Under the pieces are notes generated by a model, which had not been told where the DNA came from, did not search any database, and was given only the letters and a program-made list of their open reading frames with translations. A stretch of DNA of 64,000 bases, from the NCBI GenBank assembly GCA_036250195.1, contig JAVHZZ010000010.1:77681423-77745422 (forward strand), written 5' to 3'. Positions 49,819-61,627 of this stretch are shown piece by piece; position 1 is the stretch's first letter, and the number at the start of each line of letters is the position of its first letter. The position numbers were made by a program, and so were the translations under genes. This DNA comes from Mixophyes australis. Taxonomy: Eukaryota > Chordata > Amphibia > Anura > Limnodynastidae.

Positions 49819-50284
49819 CACTATTGTACTTCTCCATTTGTATTCATATGTTACATTGATTGACTGTAATTGATGCATTTTAATTTAATATATATCATTT
49901 TAGTTTTGTTCTGATTAGCATTCTAATTAATATTGGATTCTAATTAGCCCTTTTGAGTATTTAAACTGTGTATTGAGAGATTTCCGCACCAAGTGTCTCT
50001 GAAGAAACCATTGTTCCACAAGTGGATAATTACATCTACTAAATAATTGTTTATTTATATACATTATGATCTCCACGACCAGTTCATTTGAAAACGTGAT
50101 GATTGCCTGTCAGGGGCAGGCTGGGCTGGGGAGCAGGGGTGCATCTGCCCCCCCCCCGGGCTGGTCCCATAGTGGGCTACCTTGGGCTTTAAAATAGGCT
50201 GTTGAGCCGAGCCTTGCCTCTCAGATTTGACAGCCCCCTGTTTTTGCTGTTGAGTTTTTCCAGTTATGTACACTAATTACAGAC
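49072..50284. other. No gene; TA run and a partial hAT-like repeat
   Basis: A TA run lies at about 49783-49811. CAGGGGCAGGCTGGGCTGGG at 50111-50130 begins a GC-rich block with GGGGAGCAGGGGTGCATCTG that resembles one hAT end. A related inverted fragment lies at about 58455-58502. No partner end was found. Confidence 0.4.
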
Positions 50285-50287
50285 TAA

Positions 50288-50463
50288 GGGCTAGATTTAC
50301 TAAGCTGCGGGTTTGAAAAAGTGGGGGATGTTGCCTATAGCAACCAATCAGATTCTAGCTTTCATTTATTTAGTACCTTCTAGAAAATGAAAGCTAGAAT
50401 ATGATTGGTTGGTATAGGCAACATCCCCACTTTTTCAAACCCGCAGGTTAGTAAATCTAGCCC
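50288..50463. mobile_element. Palindromic Harbinger-type MITE, copy 2
   Basis: The ends are GGGCTAGATTTACTAA and its exact inverse, flanked by TAA at 50285-50287 and 50464-50466. The arms pair over about 80 bp with only a few differences. Each arm has the GTTGCCTATAGCAAC/CCAATCAG module; the right arm has one change within the RFX-like part. Confidence 0.88.
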
Positions 50464-50525
50464 TAAGACTGCTAGGTTGAACATACACAGGTGGCGGACA
50501 GGGTATATATAATAAGGTAATTATA

Positions 50526-51272
50526 CCAAAGTCCCTCTCTCTCCCTCCCTCCCCCCTCTCTCTCCCTCCCTCCCCCTCTCTCTCCCTCCCTCCCCCTCTC
50601 TCTCCCTCCCTCCCCCTCCCTCCCCCTCTCTCTCCCTCCCTCCCCCTCCCCCCCCCCTCTCTCTCCCTCCCTCCCCCTCTCTCTCCCTCCCTCCCCCTCT
50701 CTCTCCCTCCCTCCCCCTCTCTCTCCCCTCCCCTCCCCCTCTCTCTCCCTCCCTCCCCCTCTCTCTCCCTCCCTCCCCCTCTCTCTCCCTCCCTCCCCCT
50801 CGCTCCCCCTCCCCCCCCTCTCCCTCTCTCTCTCCCCTCGCTCTCCCCCCTCTCTCTCTCGCTCTCCCCCCCTCTCTCTCTCGCTCTCTCCCCCCCTCTC
50901 TCTCTCGCTCTCTCCCCCCCTCTCTCTCTCGCTCTCTCCCCCCCCCTCTCTCTCTCGCTCTCTCCCCCCCCCTCTCTCTCTCGCTCTCTCCCCCCTCTCT
51001 CTCTCGCTCTCTCCCCCCCTCTCTCTCTCGCTCTCTCCCCCCCCCTCTCTCTCTCGCTCTCTCCCCCCCTCTCTCTCTCGCTCTCTCCCCCCCTCTCTCT
51101 CTCGCTCTCTCCCCCCCCTCTCTCTCGCTCTCTCCCCCCCCTCTCTCTCTCGCTCTCTCCCCCCCTCTCTCTCTCGCTCTCTCCCCCCCCCTCTCTCTCT
51201 CGCTCTCTCCCCCCCCCTCTCTCTCTCGCTCTCTCCCCCCCTCTCTCTCTCGCTCTCTCCCCCCCCTCTCTC
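50526..51272. repeat. 750-bp pure pyrimidine tandem tract
   Basis: The plus strand is almost entirely C and T. The first part (to about 50810) repeats CTCTCTCCCTCCCTCCCC at about 20 bp. The second part repeats TCTCTCTCTCGCTCTCTCCC at about 23-26 bp, with one CG per unit as the only purine. Frames across it are artefacts. Confidence 0.97.
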
Positions 51273-51274
51273 CT

Positions 51275-51600
51275 ACTTTTCTATATTAAAAACAGGGAAT
51301 GTTAGTTCCACCTATTGCTATATATGTTAAGCTGACTAACTTAACGCCAAAGTCTTCCCAATCTGGTCAGTCCTAATATGATAAAAGACTATGCTTTTTC
51401 ATCTGGGCTAAAGGCTTACCTGCACATAGGTTTTAAAGCCAAGTCTTTCCCAAGCACTAGCAGCCACGAGAGACCTGGGACTCACCTAACACAAGTTAGA
51501 AGTAATTAATGTAAAGAATGGGGTGCAAGAGAGATGGGACTTTCATTGTATAAACAAAAAAAGACGTAGATCCTCTGCACTCTTCATGTACAGACGGGTG
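51275..51600. repeat. Diverged repeat, copy 2, block order B-C-A
   Basis: It holds the same three blocks as the copy at 48155-48680 but permuted. Block B starts directly after the pyrimidine tract (ATTAAAAACAGGGAATGTTA, 51286), then block C (GCACATAGGTTTTAAAG, about 51422), then block A (GGGGTGCAAGAGAGATG, about 51520). It is compatible with a unit sampled from a former tandem array. Confidence 0.6.
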
Positions 51601-51814
51601 CAAGAGGAGGTTGCCCACATTGTAACTGACGTCATTAGCGCTGGAGACATTTTACAAAGTCTGAATTTACAGCTGATGATAACTAAACCTGGGGGGAAAG
51701 TTGTATGTCACTTATAGGTTAAGTCTATATATTCTCCTTTGTGGCCTTACAGTATTTGGTATTTTTACGTTGGTCTAAGTTTTGTCGGCTTTATTGGAGC
51801 CGCAAAAATGAACC

Positions 51815-51945
51815 CCACCCATTCCAAAGCTAATTGTATCGTTTTAATTTGATTTTGACAGATGAAGAGCATAGATCTGAAGGTAAATTGTGTAAAATGT
51901 GTTTAATGTGTACACATGAATCGGTAGTATGTCCGCAGCCTTACA
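51815..51945. mobile_element. Truncated copy of the GGTACACACTA-family element
   Basis: It contains GACAGATGAAGAGCATAGAT, CTGAAGGTAAATTG and TGTACACATGAATCGG, matching the interiors of the copies at 18173 and 32416. Neither terminal repeat is complete. Confidence 0.5.
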
Positions 51946-52219
51946 AAACAGTGTCTGCAGCACAGATTAAAATCACTTTTGGTTGAGCACTGGTGGATCC
52001 ATAAAATATTTTGCTTTGGTTATTTGTACTGAAACTGACAAATCCTTCCTTCTAATTTTATATGTTTGCAGCCATCAGTAAAGAAGAGATCTTGTAACAT
52101 AGGAACTTGCAATGAAGATGAAGAGGTTTGGTTAAACTAATCAAAGGGCCAAAACTGTGATCATTGCCCTCTCCTGGCTGTGACAAATACAGTCTGGTGG
52201 ACAGGCAACAAGAAATCAG

Positions 52220-52397
52220 GGGCTAAATGTATGAACGTGCGGGTTCTTCAACACCCGCGTGTTCAGCGTGTTCGGCGATTAAATTTCAAGCGGCGCTTGA
52301 AAACTTCCCTTTACAATGCAGCGCCGCTTGAAATTTAATCGCCGAACACGCTGAACACGCGGGTGTTGAAGAACCCGCACGTTCATACATTTACCCC
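52220..52397. mobile_element. Palindromic MITE, copy P3
   Basis: The ends are GGGCTAAATGTATGAACG and, read inward, GGGGTAAATGTATGAACG, flanked by CAG at 52217-52219 and 52398-52400. The first 78 bases of each arm differ at one position. The left arm lacks about 12 bases of the central core, present on the right as TTTACAATGCAGCGCCGCTT. Noncoding. Confidence 0.88.
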
Positions 52398-52512
52398 CAG
52401 ATTGTGGACAAATTATCTAGTCTCCACACAAACATGATTAAAATTCAGTTTCACTATGTACCTATTATACATATCTACAAAAATTAGAAATTGCTAAAGT
52501 ACATACTTAATA

Positions 52513-52745
52513 CATACTTGCCAACTCTCCCGGAATGCCGGGGAGACTCCGGAATTCCAGGTAGGTCTCCCGGACTCCCGGGAGAGCTGACAATTCTCCT
52601 GCATCTGCCTACTTCCTAGTGAAGTGGGCAGATTTGAAGGCTCCGTGATGCGATTCTCTGGGAATCGCATAATTTTGACTCGCCCCTCGTGCTAAAATGA
52701 CGCATCATTGTGTCACGCCCACCTTTACACTGAGACTCCTGGAGG
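52513..52745. mobile_element. Truncated CATACTTGCCAACT element
   Basis: The left end and hairpin region (CTCTCCCGG...CCGGGAGAG) match the element at 48779-49071. The right terminal repeat is missing, and similarity fades after about 52745. Confidence 0.65.
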
Positions 52746-54368
52746 CCGATCGTTAAAGCAACTATGGCTTTATAATATTGTAGATGCTATGTTATTGATT
52801 AAAGATACACATAACCCCCGACCACCTCCCACTTGTGATAAAGTCTATCACAGTAAGGTGTAAGGAGTACTTGCTGTGAAGATTCTGGGGCAAAAGACTC
52901 AGGCAGTGGTGTGCAATGCAATACACAGGAAGAGTAGACTCTGCATTTTGGACGAGTTCTGGAAATGAACAAGAAGCACCTGTGACCCATGTTCCCTGGT
53001 AATAGGGAGGAGAGCGTTGATCTAGAATAATCGCCCCGAAAGTGGGTGCATTGTCATTCATTTTGTTTTGTTTGTTTTAAAATACAATAGTTATTGCATG
53101 GCTAAAAGCTGCTCCCTGGGCTGTATGACAGTGCTTAGGAGCTATAGCAAACTTGACTCCCCAACAGAGCAAGAAAACTATAAATACTTACTGACCCATT
53201 GTTCTCCATTCACCCAGCTTGCTCTCACTTGGTTTGTGTTTTGTTTGTGCATCCGTTGTGATTTTTTTTTTTTTTTTACATTGCACTTTTGTCACTTTAA
53301 GGTACTTATTATATAAAAAAACAACAACAATGTACTAAAGGAGAACGTTTTCTGAAATGTAGCCAACTGTTTTTAAAAAATAGGAAAGGTCACAGAGCTT
53401 TAGTGGCTGACTGCCAATGTCCATTGTAATGAATGAGTCACAGATCGAAAAGGAGGATAAGGACTCATACTCACTTGTGTCAATTTTGTGCGCTCTAGTA
53501 GTGTTTATTCTTTAGCATTTATACAAAGCATAAAAACAAGTCTTTTAATGGAAACCATTATTTCTAGTGACCCCACTCACCTTCAGGAGCATTGCTGTGC
53601 TGTTTCTCCGAATGCTGTCTGCTTCACTCACTTGCATTTACGGCAAGTCAACGCATTTAGGAAGCTCAGGAGGAGGAAAAATTATATTAATGTCATTTCA
53701 TGTTGGTTGCTATTGAGTATAAGGCCTAATATAAAAGCCAAGGAAGCATTGTGTGTCTGGATATGCAATCGCTGATAGCAGGATGTAGATATTTAGGGAA
53801 AACAAAACAAACTTAATTACAAAAGGAACATTAACGTAACATAGCAGAAAAATAGTAGTTTGTGAGCTAGTTTATCCTCATTTAATTTGATACTCATACA
53901 GCATTTTTTTTTTATTTTATTATTTACTAGGACAGCGTTCCAGTTTCTTCATATAATCTAGTATTTTCAACTCATTGAGACTCAATTTAATGTACAATAT
54001 AATTGCTGCACAGTCAGTTGGTTATGAGGCATTAAGTCAGTGATTTAGGTAATTGATTTTATAGCAATGGTACTGGGAGACTTGCTGGAAAGCTTGGTTC
54101 GAATCCCAATGAACTAGAACTTGGGTAAGTAATTTCTTCTTCCTGCGTCTTTGGCATCAAAAAGCTAGATGAAGCACTCAACTGTAACCTCAAAACTATT
54201 CTGCACATCATTGTTTAAATGATGTATGCGCTATTTAAAATAATACTAGTGTAAACCATTGGTTATGGGCCTGAAATGATATGTGTTTAAACAACATTTT
54301 ACTTAGCTGTGTGAAATCACATACAAGTGAACATATTGCATGTTTATGGTACTATTACACTTCTATTG
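52746..54368. other. No recognised feature
   Basis: No exon or matched element ends. A T run lies at 53262-53276. The 89-codon minus frame at 52792-53061 has no family resemblance. Confidence 0.4.
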
Positions 54369-54573
54369 GGAGTGGTCAATTGCCGGCGATGTGGCGTTGA
54401 CATCACCACATGGTTCGGCTGCGCACATTGTCGGACATTACAGTAGGAATCCCCGTCCATTTTTCTGCAGACCTCTGTGGGGTGTGAGAAAAAATAAGCG
54501 GGGATTCCTGTAAAATCTACGACATGAGGTGTGTCCATGGCAGTTCCGGAGACACCGAATTTAATCTCTCCCT
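54369..54573. mobile_element. Possible small TIR element
   Basis: GGGAGTGGTCAATTGCCGG at the left faces CTCTCCC at the right (inward GGGAGAGATTAAATTCGG). Inside, CAGTAGGAATCCCCG faces CGGGGATTCCTGTAA. No target duplication is clear, so this is tentative. Confidence 0.4.
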
Positions 54574-56379
54574 ATATGTTTTGTTACTACTTTATCTGTA
54601 GGTGCAGAGGTCAACCTCCACGCAGATGCTCACTGTTATATAAAGTGTGTAATTGTCAAAATCACGTAGTGTTGCAGGGGGCGAAAGCTTTGCGGCCCCC
54701 TAAACCGGGAGAACCCCAAAAATACACAGCATCCTTTCCCAAAATCACATTTTTGTATGTGGATGCAGTATGAGATACATTAACCAAGCAATAGCCCAAA
54801 TTGCCCAACTCTTCTTATCAGAAAGAAAAAAAAAATGCTCTGCACTCCTCACCCGATTCTGTCTTAATTAATCCATTGGCAACAACTGCAATAATGTCAC
54901 AAAACAGCATTTGCAACTTTAAGTGAGTAACCAATATGGCATCCTCTGTACAATACATGCGATTTGCAAAAACATAAAGTTAAAATAAGTTCTACTTCGT
55001 GTATTTTCTCTTCACTCGAAGCATCTGTCTTTCACTGTCTTTCACCAAGTTCCGTAGGTGTGTATGTCTGTGGTGCTTAATATGAGTCTCCCAGAAGTTA
55101 AATTTCCTTCATAAACAATTTGTTTCAACCTGTTAATCGTAGGTCACAGGCAGCCGCAGCATAAAAGAGCAACAGGTCTATCATCAAATGTTTCTCCTAT
55201 CGATCTGTGGCGAGAGAGGACGTGTTCAGATTTCCTTCATTTCCACCTGTCTGCAGATGTTGGTGAATAACTCCTTCCCCAGAGTATCTGTTTCTGACAA
55301 TTATTGTCTTTCTCTGTGTTATCGATACCCTGTCCTTCTTGGCGTCTTCTAAATAACGCTGCTTCTATCAGTGAGCATAAGATGCAATTTATCCACAACA
55401 ACCCATTCACCTAACGTAACCTGACTGAGAGTGGAGGCTGCTGCAGACAAGATGAAAAACTTAATGCAGTACCACCAGAAAATTACTTTTTTGAAAATCG
55501 ACTTATTGCTTTACAATTCATCGTATGCTCCGTTTTTCTCCTGCCTTATGTGTATTGACAAGATAGGCTGAAAAATGGAACTATAAATGGCGGAAGCAGA
55601 AAAGAGTGATTTCTAAATTACAATTTGTTCACTTTACAATACAAAGGCCACAAGTTATTGGTTACATTAAGTGATACTTTTTATAAGGGGCGACCCAAAT
55701 ACTTTTCTTATCCAAAAGTTTTTTTCAGATGCTGCAAAGTGTTATTAAACATAGATGGCAGGATTATTAATATAGAGTAGTGCTTGTGCCCAGTTGCGTG
55801 TCCAGGGCATTGCTTGGGTTAGAAATCAGAGCTCAGTTTCTGGGGTTTACGGGGACTGATCTGACTTAGCAGTTTCTTAACATAGCCATTCACGGTAGAT
55901 TTCGCATTAGGTTAAACTTTAAGCCAGTCTATTTCCAGGTTGCTCCATTTATATGGAACACTGTACTTAAATATGCTGTAGATGCTATGTAATTTAGCAA
56001 TATATGTTCATCATATGAAGTGGTGCAATTGCTGGGTTTTCATCTGCATAAAGAAAGAGGACTTGTGTTTAGATGGAAACGTTTCATACTACTACAGCTG
56101 TGTCCTCTTTCATGAGTACTGTATTTTTTCACTTATGTTTATTCCCTGTACTATAATTGTATATAATAATTTTAAGCATATGAAAGCGTATAGTGCAATA
56201 CAATTACCATAAGCATATAATTTCCTACCCGTCTGTGATCTTTAAGCAGCTCTAACATTTAGTACCATCGCCAAGTTCCATAGTTCTTGTAAAATGTCAT
56301 TTTCAGATACATCCTATTTTTTATTTATTTTTTTTCAGATGCATTTTTTCCTCAGATTCACAAAACACAATGAAAAGGC
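54574..56379. other. No recognised gene
   Basis: No exon or element ends found. The stretch 55020-55440 is less AT-rich and lacks repeat landmarks, so it is a candidate for conserved noncoding sequence, but I cannot test that here. Confidence 0.35.
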
Positions 56380-56382
56380 TTT

Positions 56383-56533
56383 GGGTGTAAATGTGTCAAA
56401 CCTTCTAAAAATGAAAAGTGGAGGTGTTGCCCATAGCAACCAATCAGATTGTAACTACCATTTTCTAGATAAACGATAGCCGGAATTTGATTGGTTGCTA
56501 TGGGGAACATATCCACCTTTGATACATTTACCC
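56383..56533. mobile_element. Hybrid palindromic MITE
   Basis: The outer ends (GGGTGTAAATGTGTCAAA and, read inward, GGGTAAATGTATCAAA) resemble those of P1-P3. The inner arms carry GTTGCCCATAGCAACCAATC, as in the MITEs at 9413 and 50288. The flank is TTT on both sides. Arms are more diverged than in the other copies. Confidence 0.7.
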
Positions 56534-56799
56534 TTTCCTATAAAAAAAATACAAAGCAAAAACATGCGGATGTTGCATATTTTCTATAGATAACCAAGTG
56601 CTGTGTACATGCAGTATGTTCTGCTTCAGCTGCAATCACACAGCTAGAAATAGGGATGAGGAGACACATTAAGCAATATACACTTCCCAATACTTGATTG
56701 ACCAAAAATGGAACAGTGTCCAGAAACATGTTTATGTGTATTGAATGTACACCCTGCAAAATAACATTTCTCTCTAAACACCGCTACCTGTAAATACAC

Positions 56800-58148
56800 T
56801 GTTATGTGCGTACTGGTCGCTAACCAATAACTAACTATTGTCGAACCTCGAGTTGTGTTTCCAACGCACAAAGATTTATTCGCAATTTGTAGAATAATAT
56901 GCTCAAGCGAAGTAATAATAAATACAGCCGTTACTTATCTCAGGCGCTCTGGATCCAGTGCAGTCATTCAATCCTGAAGTCTGGGGACAAGATGTCTGCA
57001 CACTGGATCACAAGCTGCTGCTTATATACACAATCAAATACAGTAATACAATGAAGATGGTATAGCTTGCATCTATTGGTCCAGGTCTCAGGAATGTCCA
57101 AGGGGTCGTCAATCATTGGCTGGTTCATCCTAAGGAATCCAAAGGAGGGGGTCACTTCTCCAGGGGGTATGCTCGGCTCTTCCCGCCAAGATTCCTTAGT
57201 CTTAAGTAGTTCATAATTCCCTATTATTCATATATTCATAACTTGTGTATGCACTCTGCGATTCCCTCGCAGAGTGAACCAAACAGTAAGATATGTAACG
57301 AGGTTCATTATGATACCACTCATGATGTAATTCCTTCAAACTGTTCCGTGTATTTCACTAATATGCATGTAACTCTGATATAACATATAAATATAAATAC
57401 TACTATAATTTGACATTACTGACTATGTGTTGCGACTACCATTAATGTGTACTATTTTATAAGTATGCGTGTTTGTGCGAATGTATGGTAAAAGACCAGT
57501 TACTGTTGCTGCCACCTGTAGTGGATGCGTACGCCCTTTCACGCCGTAGCGTGCCCTTGTACGCCGTAGCGTACCGTACGCATCTTTTCAGACAAAGACA
57601 ACCAAGTTAGCTCGATTTTTAATTGAAATGACTTTATCCAATTTGCTGACTTCGACAACACTATCCAGCATTTTTTATTATACTCTATTACATTATCTTG
57701 TATTTGAATACGCTAATGCGATTTTTGCAATTTTAACTAACATTGTGTCTTGTGTATTAATACACTAATGGTGTATATTATTTGTGTACTATGACTTTTC
57801 CATTAATATCTAACACAATAAACACACTCGTATGTCTTGTCTATTGCTACTTAACATAACACTATGCAGAACAGATATTATTTCAGCTCATGATAGTAAA
57901 GTAATATAATCTATGTGAAAGAAAATGATTTTAAAACAAATTAAGAAACTATAACGCTTTGATGCAACAAAAAATAACTTAAATTAACAGATAAACTGTA
58001 ATATAACAAAAAGGCTATTGTGAATATAAGCGTAATACAGGGAACTTATGTTGTAGATGCTCTTCACACTTATTCTTCACATTGTTTAATGCGTTCGCAA
58101 ACAAGTGTATATAAACAGTTGTGACATATGTATAACATCCCTGCAACA
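56800..58148 (-). mobile_element. Probable solo LTR of an endogenous retrovirus-type element
   Basis: On the minus strand it starts TGTTGC and ends ATAACA, the TG...CA pattern of an LTR. The flanking 5-mers are TACAC (56795-56799) and TATAC (58149-58153), matching at 4 of 5. A TATATAAG box lies at 57028-57021 and a GAATAAA signal at about 56881-56875, about 150 bases downstream, as expected for promoter, R region and poly(A) site. Two direct repeats of ACGCCGTAGCGT (57541 and 57561) lie upstream of the TATA box in the presumed U3. No gag, pol or env sequence is nearby. The LTR's far end is less certain. Confidence 0.55.
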
Positions 58149-58153
58149 TATAC

Positions 58154-60165
58154 GATACATGGAGTTAGAAGACCCCCTTTTGCTTTCGTACAAGCACCCC
58201 TCCACCACCAATAGGAATCCTCAATGCTGCAGTGGTCCTATAATGATGATGTGCACTTACTTACGGGTAAGTGCATAGATTTGCAGAACAAGAAGGAGGC
58301 GTCTGCAGGGGTGTGCACCAAAGTCTGCTGGGAGATGTTTGGTGGATCGGGGGTAATCTTTAAATGTGAATTAAGTAGAAGAGTGCTCCTAGTTTTGCAC
58401 TTAAAATGAAATCTAATTTTTTTACTTATGTGATGGGACTACTTCTATGAGATGCGGTGGAGGGCTGGCCCCCATCTGCTCCCCAGTACAGCCAACCCCT
58501 GGGGAGGAGAAGATGCATTTAGAGAGGTATTCCTCTTTTACAGGTAGGAGAACAGCATTTTCCTTCTCATATATGGATTTGAAGTATGTGGGTGGTCAGA
58601 CATGCCAGAAAACCCATATTGTTCTATTTTAAATGAGCACATTTTTCATCTTTTAGGTACTTTTATTGTGGGATTTTCTAGGTGCATTTTAACCAATGTA
58701 ACAAAAACATTTACATATAAGTGACAAATGTAATAAAGACAGTAACACTGTCCTCGCCCTCTTATGATTAATTTTAGGCATAAATTATGCTAAGCCGAGC
58801 AGCAGTCTAGGAGAAAAACATAAAACTTATAATTAATGAAGGCAGCGGTACTAAAGTTGCTTTAAGTGGAATATAAAGGGACGTTTCCACCAACCCACAA
58901 ATGACCAAAGTGGGCGAGCAGCTTGAAGTTTGCTTGGCAGATAATTAGACGCACTTGTGCATAGAAAGAAATCAGTGCAGCCCCATTTATTGTTTTCTAC
59001 AACCTGCAGATGTCAGGATACAGCAGACTGTTTCACCAGTAAATGAAGAATTTAGGCTTAGAGTAGATGCTATTGCAGAGGAGTGGAAAAGTGGCAAAAA
59101 AAACTAAGCACTTTTTTTTAATTAAATTGCAATGTATAATATTTTATTAAAATATATATAAAAAAAGTTTGTTTAAAAATGAAAAAGTGAAAGCATAGCG
59201 CTGCTGCTTAAAATGCATGGAGAAACTGATGTACAAGCAGCCAAAATACGATTCCAGACAAAGTAAGGGCTAGAGTTCAATGACCTAAGACTTGGGCGCT
59301 CTTCATCCACATTCACAACATGGTAGTGGACCAGATATTTCTAGAGCTGTCTCTGCTTGCCCCACCCCTGAGGACTTTGTTGGATCTCACTTTCTGGTTC
59401 CTCCTCTTTGAACTTGCCGTTCTGGGAAGCCACACTATGAGCTGAAGCTCCTAATGGCATAATTCCTGGGTTCACGTAACACATGAGCCCTTCTGCAATG
59501 CAATTGTGGCATTCCCACAGACAATTATGTTAGCAAATATACACTGAGTTGTGTTAACCACAAGCTTAATAAATTATCTCAGACTGAAATATGCCCTTAC
59601 ATAAAATACTGATATGAGAATTGCATCATCCACTTTATCCAACACGGCGAGCACAAATAGAGTGAGGGCCTCATGTAGAGATGGACACATTTTACATTAA
59701 AAAGGTGGGGGGTTTTCTAAGCTGAACGTATCTTAAGATACTCCACTTACTATGTAAAATATGCGTGTAGGTGGAAGATGCGTTTAAAGTGTATAATGTG
59801 TTGTGTTTTTGTTTTTTTGAAAATAAATTTAAAACAAAACATGATCCCCTTCCTTCCAGAAGTGCTACCAGCATTAGTACTCATAGTCTAGACTGGTAGT
59901 GGCAATTTTAGAGAGACAAAAAGCTGCTACCAACACTAGCCTATGACATGTCCAGTAATACATGTGGCACCACTGTCATCATTTTGGCCAGCACTAGCCT
60001 GCTTAGCACAGGACTGAGTTCTCTAGGAATATCAAGTATCTTGCACCAGGGGCTGAGCACCCACGACAGAAACATCTCCTAACGGACGCATTTTCAGCTG
60101 GTTCGACCTGGCATAGGTACCAAGTAGATGAACATGCACTTTACTGTACTTGCCCCCTCTCATCA
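58154..60165. other. No recognised gene
   Basis: AT-rich DNA. A fragment at about 58455-58502 is an inverted relative of the GC-rich block at 50111. The segment from 59668 starts GGGCCTCATGTAGAG, similar to the CATTTAGAG MITE end, without a partner end. Confidence 0.4.
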
Positions 60166-60170
60166 GGGCC

Positions 60171-60229
60171 ATTTTAACAACATTATGGGCCCCCGGGCAA
60201 AGCAGTGCACCGGGGCCCCTATATATATA

Positions 60230-60272
<43 letters not shown>

Positions 60273-60273
60273 C
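60171..60273. mobile_element. hAT element end, partial
   Basis: CAGGGCCATTTTAACAACAT and the following GGGCCCCCGGGCAAAGCAGT match the inverted right end of the element at 39022-39311. The copy breaks off in a TA run (60227-60271), and no second end is seen. Confidence 0.65.
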
Positions 60274-60545
60274 CGGATTGGGACTAAAAATCAGCCCTGG
60301 CATTTAACGCACACAGGCCCACCTGCTGCGGGCTCCATGCACTATATTGTTGCACACTGATGCTGGTGCAGTACAACATGGCGTAGTGTGTATGTGGGGA
60401 TATTTATTTCTCCTAATGACCCTAAAAACATTACATTGTTAACACCCCAATTACATCAATAAATACCATGGCAATACATTATTAGTACCCGAATTACAGC
60501 AATAAATAACCTCCCACACATACTCGTACTACATCAATACCCACC
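60274..60545. repeat. Fragment of another dispersed repeat
   Basis: AGCCGGATTGGGACTAAAAA followed by TCAGCCCTGGCATTT resembles the end of a frog hAT-like repeat. It abuts the TA run, and no partner end is identified. Confidence 0.4.
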
Positions 60546-60549
60546 CACA

Positions 60550-60798
60550 TTACAGCAACCGGAATCACCCCCATATTGCAGCAACCAGCATCACCTCCAC
60601 ATTACAGCAACCGGCATCACCCCCCACATTACAGCAACCAGAATCACCCCCATATTACAGCAACCAGCATCACCTCCACATTACAGCAACCGGCATCACC
60701 CCCCACATTACAGCAACTGGCATCACCCCCCACATTACAGCAACTGGCATCACCCCCCAAATTACAGCAACCGGCATCACCCCCCACATTACAGCAAT
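60550..60798. repeat. 26-27-bp tandem repeat, about 9 copies
   Basis: Units of the form ATTACAGCAACCGGCATCAC plus CCCCCC or TCC recur with 26- or 27-bp spacing. Length variation lies in the C run. The 110-codon frame over it is an artefact. Confidence 0.93.
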
Positions 60799-61436
60799 AC
60801 CCTCTCCTACTTAGTAGCAATACTAAGCCCCAAACACACTACAACAATGCCACCACCATGCCTACCCATACTACAGCAATACCACCAATTATACAGGTGC
60901 CATTGTAGGAAACCAATGTTTTGCTTTTTTCAAATCTCCCACAAAATAGCAACAACAGAGTACTTCTACACATATAGGTAATAGGTACCCTTGTCCCTCA
61001 ATTAAATAGTAATGGCAGAATTTTCATGAATCATTCCACATGAATGGAATGGCTCTCTCACAAATACAGGTATATCAGAAAAAACATAACTATTGAATGA
61101 TCATTTGAACCCACGTGGCCGCATTAAAAGTATTTCCAACTACAGCAAAATGTCAGAGAATAATATTTTTTTTTTTACCACAGTAACTGAATATGCGTCT
61201 TTTCTATTCATTTTGAATAACACAGTATATAAATTAAGGGGGATAGAGGAGTTGGGTGAGAGATAATTGGATGTGATCCATCAGTTTGATTAGATAGGAA
61301 AAAATTAGATTATTTACCTGGAGACGTCTACCCCCTTGACTTACAGGCAGGGTCAACGAGGAATTTTGGGCCCCGGTACAGTGACTTATTTGGGTCCCCG
61401 TTATATTTAACAATGATAGACTTGACTTTGGCAGAA

Positions 61437-61627
61437 GTTCATATTATGCCACACCGTAGTGCTCCCAGTTCATATTATGCCACATCGTAGTGCCCCCAGG
61501 TCATATTAGGCCACATAGTATTACCCTCAATTCATATTTGGCCATGCAGTAGTGCCCACAAATCATATTATGGCATAGTAGTGCCCCCAAATCATATACC
61601 ATACAGTAGTGCCCCCAAATCATATTA
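61437..61627. repeat. About 30-bp degenerate tandem repeat, 6 copies
   Basis: Units of the form CATATTATGCCACATCGTAG with TGCCCCCA recur with 28-31-bp spacing and clear divergence. It follows a GC-rich segment starting CAGGGTCAACGAGG (about 61349) that looks like a hAT end, so it may be the interior of a partial hAT element. Confidence 0.85.

Noticed and set aside
60550..60798. Possible CRISPR-like array
   Set aside because: Units are contiguous 26-27-bp tandem repeats without unique spacers, in a vertebrate genome. The arrays at 14912, 20161, 37122 and 61437 fail for the same reason.
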